From contig JAZSHX010000043.1 in the NCBI GenBank assembly GCA_045533485.1, positions 1-64,000 of the forward strand: a DNA stretch of 64,000 nucleotides, read 5' to 3'. Of the stretch, positions 15,803 through 23,390 are shown in pieces. The translations under genes and the position numbers were made by a program. The notes under the pieces are model-generated. The model was not told the origin of the DNA and searched no databases. It saw nothing but the letters and a program-made list of their open reading frames with translations. The DNA comes from Scatosoma sp045533485 (GTDB lineage: Bacteria > Bacillota > Clostridia > Christensenellales > Borkfalkiaceae). Numbering within the stretch: position 1 is the stretch's first letter; each line of letters begins with the position of its first letter.

Positions 15803-18502
15803 ATGATACTTTCATTGCGAAAAAAATACCAACAAATGCAGGAAAGCGCGCGCGTACAAGCGTTGCAGCGTTTTTTATCCGGCCGCCTTTTTTTGGCGGT
15901 CTTAACTGCTTTGGTTATTATTTCGCAAGCGTTTGGCTTGGATATGCTTGGCATCACCGCGCTTTGCTTGACGGTGGTGCTTGTTTGTTTGCTTGGCAAA
16001 GACACTACGCCTGCTATCCCTGCCGTGTGTTTGATTTTGTTTTGCGTGTCCTTAAAGAACAGCCCTTGGGCGCCTGCGTCGTCGGTGACTTTCGTGGATG
16101 GGGGGTACATAATCGGCGAACCTGCGCCGTTTTTCACTTCTAACGCGTTTTGGATTTTCGTATTGATAGCCGGTTCGTTGATTGCGTTATCGGCAATCTT
16201 CCGCGTGGTCGTTTCGGGAAATATGCGAAGAGTGTACAAGCGCAACGCCGTGTTTGCAGGTATTGCTTGTTTGAGTGCGTCCTTTTTGCTGGGCGGTGCG
16301 TTTTCGCAAAGCTGGCAAATAGACGATTTGTGGGCGGGCTTTTTACAGGCGGCAACTTTCTTTTTTATATACGTATTTTTTGCTGCTACGTTAGATGAAA
16401 AAACGTGCACGCTCAATTATATCGCCGACGTAATGATTTGCGGTATGTGCTGTATGCTCACGGCGATTGCTTGCGCGTATATTCGCAATATTCCCCTGTT
16501 TGCAGAAGGATTAGTCCACAAAATGGAAGTGGTGACGGTGGCAGGCTGGGGCGGCACGAACGCCATCGGGCTGTATTTAACGCTGACGCTTTGCGCGTGC
16601 TTTTATAAAATGGCGAAAGCGAAAAACAGGTGGAAATGGGCGTGGAGCGCAGTGCTGTTCGTCGCGCTTGTTGCCACGGCGCTCTCCCTTTGCCGCACGG
16701 CGATTGTTTTGGAAGTGGTTGTGTTTGCGGTTGGAAGCGTGTGCTTGCTTTGCGATAAGAAAAACCGCTATTCTATGCTTTGTACGCTTATCGTGTTCTT
16801 GGGGATATTCGGCTCGGTGTTTGCGTATAAATACGAATATATTATGGAGCATTTCATCACGCCTTGGACGAAAGGGGATTTGAATACTCTGCTCACGGGG
16901 CGCATCGATATATGGAAGCGTTACGTGGAGTATTTCAAGCAAAATCCTTTGCTGGGCGCAGGGTTTTTGGCGGATAAGGAACAATGGATTTTAACGGAAG
17001 TTATGGATCCCGAAAGCGGATTAAATTTATTTGCCGTTTCCGCGCATAATATTTTGTTGCAGGCGCTTGGCGGCAGCGGTGTCGTGGGCTTGCTGTGCTT
17101 GATGGGGCATTTGCTTTCCGTGGCGTGGGTGGTGCTTAAACACCGTAAAACGCCGCAAATTTTCCTTTCTCTTGCGCTGTGCGTGTTTATGATTATGGGC
17201 ATGGTCGACACTGTGTTTTACGCCACGCAATTTACCTTTTTGTATTTGGTGATCGTGCTTGCTTTACAGTTAAACGTTTGGCGAACGGATAAGGAAAAAC
17301 GCCAAGCTGTACTTGCGGAAAAGGACAAGGACGAAAGCTATAAGCCGCGCGTAGTGTTCCCGTACGTGGAAGCAGGGCTAGGGCATATTATGCCGATGCG
17401 TTCGCTTGCCGACGCGTTTGAAAGCAAATACGGCGACAAATGCGAAGTGGTGCGTTCGCAGTTTTTTACCGAAAGCGGCTCGTGGGCGATGCGACGCTTT
17501 GAGTACGTGTTAAAACGCGGCGCAACCAGCTATGCGAAAACGGCTTCGACCAGCCGTTTGCATATGTTTCTTATGCACACGTTCGCGCCGTGGATAGCGT
17601 CGCGCGCGATTATGGACTGGTACGTCATCGGCGCAGGCAGGGCGGCGCGCAAGCATTTGAAAACGCTGAACGCGGATATGGTGGTAAGCACCCACTGGGC
17701 AACGTCATATTATGCGGAAAATACCGTGCCGAAGCCCATCAACGTCAGCTATATTCCCGACGCGCAAATCGTTGAATTTTGCCGTTATCCGTGTGACGCG
17801 GTGCTGATTTCCAAACGCCCTGGGTATGAGCGTGCGTTGAGAAAACATAAGCTTAGATTTCATCAAGAAAATTTGTTTTTAGTGCCGTTTGCTATTCGCG
17901 AAGAAGCACTTGCTATAGAGCAGGATAAACGCGCTTTGCGTAAAAATTTCGGTTTAGACGAAGAGAAGCTGACGGTCGTTTTGATGGAAGGCGGTTATGG
18001 ATACGGAAAGCTGGAAGAGCTTGCCGTGCGCCTGATACAGGAAGATTTGCCCATCAATTTAATCGTAGTTTGCGGTAAAAATCAACAAGCATACGAACGC
18101 TTATGCGCGATGCAGGCAGGCGCGAACACGTGTGTACGTATAGACGGCTTGTGTGAGCCGCTTGCGTATTTGGCGGCGGCGGACGTACTTGTGGGGAAAG
18201 GCGGTGCGTCTACGCTTGCCGAAGCCACGTATTTCGGCTTGGCGATGATTGTCAACCGTTTTTCGACAATCGTGGAAAAGGACAATGCAGAATATTATAT
18301 ATCGCACGTGAAAAATGCGTTGGGAATTACGCAAACGGACGCAGTGCTTACGAAAATCAAAGCGTGGTGCGAAAACGATGCGGAGCTTTTGCAAATGCAG
18401 GAAAACGCGCGAAAGGAAAAGGACAATTACGGCAGTGAGAAAACAGCGGATTTGTTGTACAATTTGTTGAGCAAACGCTATCCGTCGTTAAAAAACAAAT
18501 AA
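15803..18502 (+). CDS. O-antigen ligase/polymerase-like membrane domain fused to a MurG-like glycosyltransferase
   Basis: Two normally separate activities lie in one 899-residue chain. Residues ~20-495 are a polytopic membrane region, about ten hydrophobic segments, with the Wzy_C/O-antigen-ligase motif GRIDIWKRYVEYFKQNPLLG at ~366-385. After a charged linker, residues ~515-899 form a GT28-type glycosyltransferase. The acceptor loop reads EAGLGHIMP, the mid-domain glycine loop is GGYGYGK (~731), and the sugar-nucleotide site GKGGASTLAEATYFG is at ~798. This half most resembles MGDG synthase/MurG relatives. The likely role is to build a glycolipid or polysaccharide unit in the cytosol and to join or polymerise chains outside. 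The reading frame through the linker is uninterrupted. Confidence 0.82.
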   Translation: MILSLRKKYQQMQESARVQALQRFLSGRLFLAVLTALVIISQAFGLDMLGITALCLTVVLVCLLGKDTTPAIPAVCLILFCVSLKNSPWAPASSVTFVDGGYIIGEPAPFFTSNAFWIFVLIAGSLIALSAIFRVVVSGNMRRVYKRNAVFAGIACLSASFLLGGAFSQSWQIDDLWAGFLQAATFFFIYVFFAATLDEKTCTLNYIADVMICGMCCMLTAIACAYIRNIPLFAEGLVHKMEVVTVAGWGGTNAIGLYLTLTLCACFYKMAKAKNRWKWAWSAVLFVALVATALSLCRTAIVLEVVVFAVGSVCLLCDKKNRYSMLCTLIVFLGIFGSVFAYKYEYIMEHFITPWTKGDLNTLLTGRIDIWKRYVEYFKQNPLLGAGFLADKEQWILTEVMDPESGLNLFAVSAHNILLQALGGSGVVGLLCLMGHLLSVAWVVLKHRKTPQIFLSLALCVFMIMGMVDTVFYATQFTFLYLVIVLALQLNVWRTDKEKRQAVLAEKDKDESYKPRVVFPYVEAGLGHIMPMRSLADAFESKYGDKCEVVRSQFFTESGSWAMRRFEYVLKRGATSYAKTASTSRLHMFLMHTFAPWIASRAIMDWYVIGAGRAARKHLKTLNADMVVSTHWATSYYAENTVPKPINVSYIPDAQIVEFCRYPCDAVLISKRPGYERALRKHKLRFHQENLFLVPFAIREEALAIEQDKRALRKNFGLDEEKLTVVLMEGGYGYGKLEELAVRLIQEDLPINLIVVCGKNQQAYERLCAMQAGANTCVRIDGLCEPLAYLAAADVLVGKGGASTLAEATYFGLAMIVNRFSTIVEKDNAEYYISHVKNALGITQTDAVLTKIKAWCENDAELLQMQENARKEKDNYGSEKTADLLYNLLSKRYPSLKNK

Positions 18503-18509
18503 ACGAAAA

Positions 18510-18532
18510 CGCCCCTTGCAACGCAAGGGGCG
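18510..18532. terminator. Terminator hairpin between convergent genes
   Basis: CGCCCCTTGC and GCAAGGGGCG form a perfect 10-bp stem around AAC. It lies between two genes that end towards each other, and the T run is poor on the plus strand. Confidence 0.7.
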
Positions 18533-18539
18533 TACATAT

Positions 18540-19445
18540 TTATAAGGGAGAAACGTCCGTAATTTTTCCGTCAAGCAAAGCGATTTGAAAATACCGCACC
18601 TGATATAAGCGTTCGGCTTTTTTATATACCAAGCCGCAAACGGTGGGGGTATCCGTCAAAACGACGGACGAAAATTCGCCTAAATATTTGTGCAAGCTAC
18701 TCTCTTGCGTTTGCAGTTCTTCGCTTAGCATTTGCGTAAAATCCGCGCCGATACGCACGCTTTCAAAAAACGCATAACCCAGCATCGCGGTTTTTTCATC
18801 GGCTTGCATTGTTTCCCGTGTGCGTTTTAAGGTATATTGCGTGCGCGTGAGCGTATCGCCCTGCGCCTGCCATTGACTTTCAGCGGCAAATCCAAGCGCG
18901 TTGGAGACTGGCGCTGTGATGTAAAGGATATCGTTTTCCACGCGAAAATCAGCGGCTTTTTCTTGTAAAACACATTCGCCCTTTTTGGTATATATGTAAA
19001 GCAGTTCGGGAGAGCGAAACAGGCAAAAATCCTGCCAAAAGGTAACGGTGCAATCGCAAAAGGACGGGGGCAGGTACGCAATCATCACCTTTTCAAGCGT
19101 TTGAAAGGTGGCTTGCACTTCGCCTTGGGAAAATACGGTTACGACAAAATTTTCCTGCTGGGCTTGCGTAATAATTTTCAAGCGTGTATCGCGCGTGGGA
19201 AAGGCGTGTGCGTAAATGGCAAGCGCGTCGCCGCAAAGGTACACGTCGCACCCGTCGGGGGGCGTAAACAAAATATCTTCCGTTAAAAAGAAGCAAAGGG
19301 GCAGACCGTTTTGCGGCGTGAAGCAAACGCAAAGTTTGTCTTTCAAGCAAACTTCCGCAAACTTTTCAAATTTGTCGGTGACGCCAAAATACGCGCCGTT
19401 GATGGTCAAAGCGCAGGGCGTAGCGGATAAAAAATACACTTTCAT
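18540..19445 (-). CDS. Hypothetical protein with PEGA-like N-terminus
   Basis: This 301-residue protein is not recognised. The first 45 residues (CALTINGAYFGVTDKFEKF) resemble a PEGA-type beta domain, which often binds ligands or cell-wall material. The rest alternates beta strands without clear motifs or membrane segments. It is transcribed alone, convergent to the polysaccharide pair and divergent from the gene at 19539. No ribosome binding site stronger than AAAGAA is seen before the ATG. Confidence 0.6.
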   Translation of the reverse strand: MKVYFLSATPCALTINGAYFGVTDKFEKFAEVCLKDKLCVCFTPQNGLPLCFFLTEDILFTPPDGCDVYLCGDALAIYAHAFPTRDTRLKIITQAQQENFVVTVFSQGEVQATFQTLEKVMIAYLPPSFCDCTVTFWQDFCLFRSPELLYIYTKKGECVLQEKAADFRVENDILYITAPVSNALGFAAESQWQAQGDTLTRTQYTLKRTRETMQADEKTAMLGYAFFESVRIGADFTQMLSEELQTQESSLHKYLGEFSSVVLTDTPTVCGLVYKKAERLYQVRYFQIALLDGKITDVSPL

Positions 19446-19538
19446 AATTTACTTATATTCTTTTTTTAGAAAAAAATGTATAAAATAAAAAAATCCGTCG
19501 ATAATTTTGATGAAAACGAAAAAAATCGGAGGATAATT

Positions 19539-20180
19539 ATGAACAAAATCAACGGTTACACGGAAGAAGAAGCCAAAACTTTGGTGGAATATATAAAAGA
19601 CGGCAAAAGCCGCGGAAAAACGCTTACCTATTTATTTGAAACGTACGGCAGACAATACGGCAGGGCAAAGGGCAGTGTGCGCAATTATTATTACGCGCTG
19701 ATGAAAAACGCAAGCGGCGATGAGCGCATCGTGCGTCTTTTGGACGGTTCGCATTTGTCGGTGGAAAAAATCCGTGAATTTTCTCAGGAAGAAACGGATA
19801 GCGTGCTCAAAAGTATTTTGCAGGAAAAAAGCAAGGGCATTTCCGTGCGCAGGGCGATTTTTAACCTTGCCGGCGGCGACGATAAGCTGATGCTGCGCTT
19901 GCAAAATAAATACCGCAATACCTTGAAAAAAGAGCCCGAACGTATTGCGTTGCTTGCGCAAAATATGGGGCTTACGGAAGAAGCGGAAAAGGCGCGTTCG
20001 TATGTAAACGGCGCGGAGAAAAAACAAGAGCGCGTCAAGCCCGACCAAGAATTTTTGCGCAGACGGCTTGAAAATGAAATCAACGCCTTGTACGACCGTC
20101 TTGCGCAGGCGTTAAAGACGGAAAACGAACGCTTGCGCGCGGAAAACGAAAAATTGAAAGAACGCTTACAAAACGGCTAA
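19539..20180 (+). CDS. Possible DNA-binding protein with Myb/SANT-like start and coiled-coil end
   Basis: The 213-residue protein starts at 19539 after a GGAGGA site; an ATG 63 bases earlier has no such site. Residues 5-55 (YTEEEAKTLVEYI... RGKTLTYLFETYGRQYGRAKGSVRNYYY) have the acidic helix, gap and basic helix of Myb/SANT or RsfA-like domains of Firmicutes. The last ~45 residues form a heptad-rich coiled coil ending in repeated ENERLRAENEKLKERL. This combination suggests a dimeric DNA- or spore-related regulator, which is an inference. Confidence 0.6.
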   Translation: MNKINGYTEEEAKTLVEYIKDGKSRGKTLTYLFETYGRQYGRAKGSVRNYYYALMKNASGDERIVRLLDGSHLSVEKIREFSQEETDSVLKSILQEKSKGISVRRAIFNLAGGDDKLMLRLQNKYRNTLKKEPERIALLAQNMGLTEEAEKARSYVNGAEKKQERVKPDQEFLRRRLENEINALYDRLAQALKTENERLRAENEKLKERLQNG

Positions 20181-20185
20181 TGAAA

Positions 20186-20218
20186 ACGACCGACGTTGTT
20201 TCGTCGGTCGTTGCTTTT
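20186..20218. terminator. Bidirectional intrinsic terminator
   Basis: ACGACCGACG and CGTCGGTCGT form a 10-bp stem with loop TTGTTT, with GCTTTT after it and AAAA before it. It separates two convergent genes. Confidence 0.85.
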
Positions 20219-20456
20219 ATGCTTCGGCAGGTGCAGGTTTTTTCACGCGGGACTTTTTGGATTTTTCCGCCTTTTCCGCTTTGGTCGGTTGTTTTTCTTC
20301 GTCCATCGCGTCCATCGTTTTATCCATCATCGCGTCGATTTTTTCCTGCATTTCCTTTTGGCCCTTTTTGACAAGCGTACGTACTTTGTAATTATTCGAT
20401 ACAAGCACCGCGCCGATTACGCCGCCCATCAAAAGCCCGATGGCAAATTTTTCCAT
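20217..20456 (-). CDS. Small single-span membrane protein (YtxH-like)
   Basis: The 79-residue protein has an N-terminal glycine-rich membrane helix (IGLLMGGVIGAVLVS) followed by a charged helical tail rich in Lys, Glu and Ala. This layout matches YtxH-like stress-associated membrane proteins of Firmicutes, but length and sequence are too short for certainty. A strong AAGGAGGAG site precedes the ATG. Confidence 0.7.
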   Translation of the reverse strand: MEKFAIGLLMGGVIGAVLVSNNYKVRTLVKKGQKEMQEKIDAMMDKTMDAMDEEKQPTKAEKAEKSKKSRVKKPAPAEA

Positions 20457-20545
20457 AACTCCTCCTTACAAGCAAAAGCTGCTTTTATAAAGGCAGTATG
20501 TGAGAAAATACAAGCATTTATGCGCAGTGACAGTAAAAAAACAAA

Positions 20546-20560
20546 GGGGCAGGTATGCGA
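20546..20560 (+). repeat. Dispersed motif GGGGCAGGTATGCGA
   Basis: Contains the shared 9-mer CAGGTATGC and abuts the stop codon of the minus-strand RuvX fusion gene. Confidence 0.5.
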
Positions 20561-21325
20561 TTATTCTAATTCCATCGCTTCTTCGCTGTTTTCAAACTGT
20601 TCGTATTGATGGCAAAATTCCGCAAACACTTCGTCCATAAGCTGGTCGTCTTCGATGGTGCAAAGGCGTTTGTCGTCGCCTTCGCCAACCAAGTGAAAAA
20701 TCACCACTTCGTCTTCTTCGTCTTCCGTTTCGGGTTCTGCCTTTTGGAAGAAGCAATACCATTGACCGCGGTATTCAATCGTGCCGATGTGTAAATAGTT
20801 TTCTACGTTGCCGTCTTCGTCTTCTAGCTCCATGATGCGGTCTTGTTCGTCGTCGTAAAATTCGTCCATAAGTTCTTTATCCATAACTTTCTCCTTGTTT
20901 TGTTTTTTGATTTTTGCCAAGTACCCGTCCAAAATATAGGACGCGGCAATCGAATCAATCGTCTTTTTTCTGTTTTCACGCTTGACGCCGCCCATAATTT
21001 GCGTGTCGCGCGCTTGCATCGTCGTAAAGCGTTCGTCTTCCAGCACAATGGGAATATCCGTTGCTTGCTTCAAAGCGTCGATAAACCGCGCGGTTTTGTC
21101 CGTTTGCACGCTGTCCGTGCCGTCGAAATTGACGGGCATACCGCACACGATTACGCCCACGCCGCGTTCTTTGGCTATGTTTGCAATTGCCAAAACGTCC
21201 GCTTTGAAATTTCCCGTGCGGAAATACGTGTCGCAAGGCATAGCGTATTCGTTGAACGGATCGCTGATAGCAACGCCGATTCGTTTATCGCCTATATCAA
21301 AGGCAATGGCTCTTTTTTGTATCAT
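20561..21325 (-). CDS. ruvX: RuvX/YqgF Holliday junction resolvase fused to DUF1292
   Basis: Residues 1-147 are a complete RuvX/YqgF domain of the RNase H fold: AFDIGDKRIGVAISDP at the start, VCGMPVNFDGT, LEDERFTT and the final DSIAASYIL. YqgF proteins act on Holliday junctions or on 16S rRNA 5' ends. Residues 148-254 are a DUF1292 (YrzB-like) acidic domain with LEDEDGNVENYLHIGTIEY. In Firmicutes these are usually two adjacent genes; here no stop codon separates them. The join keeps an AAGGAG site and an ATG at 20884 (residue 148), so DUF1292 could also be made alone. The start at 21325 follows TATAAT by 6 bases, suggesting a leaderless or near-leaderless message. Confidence 0.85.
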   Translation of the reverse strand: MIQKRAIAFDIGDKRIGVAISDPFNEYAMPCDTYFRTGNFKADVLAIANIAKERGVGVIVCGMPVNFDGTDSVQTDKTARFIDALKQATDIPIVLEDERFTTMQARDTQIMGGVKRENRKKTIDSIAASYILDGYLAKIKKQNKEKVMDKELMDEFYDDEQDRIMELEDEDGNVENYLHIGTIEYRGQWYCFFQKAEPETEDEEDEVVIFHLVGEGDDKRLCTIEDDQLMDEVFAEFCHQYEQFENSEEAMELE

Positions 21326-21412
21326 ACCCTTATTATAACACAAAACCTTTCGCCCGTAAACCGTTTCAAGGGGAAAAAATGCAAACAACCCAAGAAAATT
21401 TCCGTAAAAGTG

Positions 21413-21441
21413 TTGACTTTCCCCTAAAAAGGGCGTATAAT
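21413..21441 (+). promoter_or_regulatory. Promoter of the ABC exporter operon
   Basis: TTGACT (21413-21418) and TATAAT (21436-21441) lie 17 bases apart. The start codon of the first gene is about 225 bases downstream, leaving a long leader. Confidence 0.85.
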
Positions 21442-21481
21442 AACAGTTGGTAATACTCAAAAGGAGTGCAAGTTAGGAAAA

Positions 21482-21499
21482 ATGACGATGCGTCGATAA
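21482..21499 (+). CDS. Candidate leader peptide MTMRR
   Basis: ATG ACG ATG CGT CGA TAA follows TTAGGAAAA, a weak ribosome binding site. It exactly covers one strand of a possible leader stem (see the attenuator entry). A short leader ORF at such a position can sense slow translation. No other support is available. Confidence 0.3.
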   Translation: MTMRR

Positions 21500-21658
21500 G
21501 GAAAAAACGGTGAAATAGCGGAAAGCCCGAAACAAAGGGTGTTTTTTCGCTTGCGTTTTTTTCTCAAATCGACGGATACGACATCGTTACATAGGGCAAC
21601 TGTGCTCATTTTACGTGTGCGAAGACGAAATCCGTCCTTTGGCACACGTTATTTTTTT
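21485..21658 (+). promoter_or_regulatory. Transcription attenuator in the exporter leader
   Basis: A strong intrinsic terminator lies immediately before the exporter gene. ACGTGTGC (21613-21620) pairs with GCACACGT (21642-21649), with an inner GACG/CGTC stem, and TATTTTTTT (21650-21658) follows. Upstream, ACGATG + CGTCGAT (21485-21497) can pair with ATCGACG (21568-21574) and CATCGT (21582-21587). AACTGTGC near 21598-21605 could compete for the terminator's GCACACGTT arm. Read-through is thus likely conditional. B. subtilis bmrCD, another heterodimeric exporter, is known to use ribosome-mediated attenuation, but no sequence link is claimed. No known riboswitch class was recognised. Confidence 0.7.
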
Positions 21659-21671
21659 GGAGAAAAGGAAA

Positions 21672-23390
21672 ATGGAGAAAATATTTTACGGATTAAAAAA
21701 GCACTGGTTGTCGCTGGCGGTTACTTTTATTTTGTACGTACTTTCCACGCTTTGCGCAGTGGCTTTGCCTACGCTGATGACCAGCGTGGTGGATAACGGT
21801 ATCAACGCGCGCGATATGGCGTTTATTTACAAGGCGTGCTTGATGATGGGCGCGGTCACGCTGTTGGACGTGGCGTTTACGGTGCTGGGTGCGTTTTTCG
21901 GCAATCGCGCCATTTTGTCGTTCAATGCAGGGCTGAAAGAACGGGTGTTTGAAAAGATAGTTTCTATGCCGCCAAAACAGTTAAAGAAATTCCGCACGGG
22001 CGCGCTGTTGACAAGGTCGATTGACGACGTGGATCGTATCGGGGACGTACTGGGCACGCTGTTTACGATGCTTGCAACGCTGCCGATTACGCTGATTGCC
22101 GGTTGTGTGCTTGCCTTTCGTAAATCCGCCTTGCTTGCCGCCGTGCTGCTGGCGTTTACGCCCGTGGTGTTTTTGGTGATATTTTTATGCGGTCGCAACA
22201 CGCATAAGCACTGGACGATTGCCGAAGAGCAAATCGATGAGCAAAACGCGCTGATTCGTTCGCGGCTTACGGGCATACGCATCGTCCGTGCGTTCAATAG
22301 AGAGCAAACGGAGCAGGAAAAGATAGAAAAGGCGACGCGGCTGATGTCGAAAAGTATGGTGCGCGGTAATATGCGCGCGGAGCTGATTGCGCCCATTTCC
22401 ATGTTCGTTTTGAACGTGGCTACGGTGTTGATCGTGTTCATCGGCGCAAAGCAAATCACCGCGCCCGACACGTTGCTTACGGCAGGCGGCATTTTGGCGG
22501 TGATTGAATACGTGGGAATGATTACGATGGGGATTTTGAATATTTCGTACTTTTTGTCGGAAATTCCCAGATTTAGAACCAACTGCAAGCGCGTGGCGGA
22601 AATTTTATCGGCGGACGACGAAAACGACGGCTATAAGGAACAGCCGCTTGACGCAGACGGCAGCGTTCGCTTTGAAAACGTCGGGTTTTCGTACGTGCAA
22701 GACAGGTTGGCAATTCAAGGCGTCACGGCGGAAATAAAGGCAGGGGAAACGGTTGCGTTTATCGGCGGTACGGGCGCAGGGAAAAGTACGCTGGTGCGGC
22801 TTTTATGCGGACTTGACCAGCCCACGCAGGGAAAAATTTTCTTTGGGAATACGGACATTTCCGCGCTCTCACCCAAGAGTATACGCAAATACGTTTCCTG
22901 CGTGAAACAGCGCGACGTGGTGTTTTCGGGCGCGCTCAAACACAGCGTAGGCGCGGCAGGGGAATACGCGGACGAAGAAATCGTTTGCGCGCTTGCCGAC
23001 GGGCAAATGGGCGGCTTTTTGCAGGAAAAGCAAGAAGGGCTGGATTTTATGATACGCGAACGGGGCGGCAATTTTTCGGGCGGACAAAAGCAACGCGTCA
23101 CGATAGCGCGCGCACTGTTGAAAGACGCGGCGGTGTATATCTTCGACGACAGCTTTTCCGCGCTGGACTTTTTAACGGAATCGCGTTTGCGCGCAAAGCT
23201 CAATGAACGCCTGCGCGGTAAAACGAAGATTATCGTTACGCAACGCGTTTCCACGGCGCGGAGCTGTGATAAAATTTTCGTGTTCGATCAAGGCCGCTTG
23301 CTTGCCGTAGGGCGGCACGATGCACTGTTAAACGATTGCGCCGTGTATAAAGAAATTTACTTATCGCAAACGGGGGAAGAAATACAATGA
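21672..23390 (+). CDS. ABC exporter half, degenerate ATPase site
   Basis: The 572-residue protein has six N-terminal membrane helices and a C-terminal ATPase: Walker A GGTGAGKST, signature FSGGQKQR, Walker B region IFDDSFSALD. The catalytic glutamate after Walker B is Asp and the H-loop His is Gln (IVTQRVS). This marks the degenerate site of heterodimeric multidrug-type exporters such as BmrCD or TM287/288. The start at 21672 follows GGAGAAAAGGA; an ATG at 21615 falls inside the leader terminator. It overlaps the partner gene by 4 bases (ATGA). Confidence 0.92.
   Translation: MEKIFYGLKKHWLSLAVTFILYVLSTLCAVALPTLMTSVVDNGINARDMAFIYKACLMMGAVTLLDVAFTVLGAFFGNRAILSFNAGLKERVFEKIVSMPPKQLKKFRTGALLTRSIDDVDRIGDVLGTLFTMLATLPITLIAGCVLAFRKSALLAAVLLAFTPVVFLVIFLCGRNTHKHWTIAEEQIDEQNALIRSRLTGIRIVRAFNREQTEQEKIEKATRLMSKSMVRGNMRAELIAPISMFVLNVATVLIVFIGAKQITAPDTLLTAGGILAVIEYVGMITMGILNISYFLSEIPRFRTNCKRVAEILSADDENDGYKEQPLDADGSVRFENVGFSYVQDRLAIQGVTAEIKAGETVAFIGGTGAGKSTLVRLLCGLDQPTQGKIFFGNTDISALSPKSIRKYVSCVKQRDVVFSGALKHSVGAAGEYADEEIVCALADGQMGGFLQEKQEGLDFMIRERGGNFSGGQKQRVTIARALLKDAAVYIFDDSFSALDFLTESRLRAKLNERLRGKTKIIVTQRVSTARSCDKIFVFDQGRLLAVGRHDALLNDCAVYKEIYLSQTGEEIQ

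Noticed and set aside
21615..21671. Earlier ATG for the first ABC exporter gene at 21615
   Set aside because: It begins inside the terminator hairpin of the leader and has no ribosome binding site; the ATG at 21672 has GGAGAAAAGGA before it.
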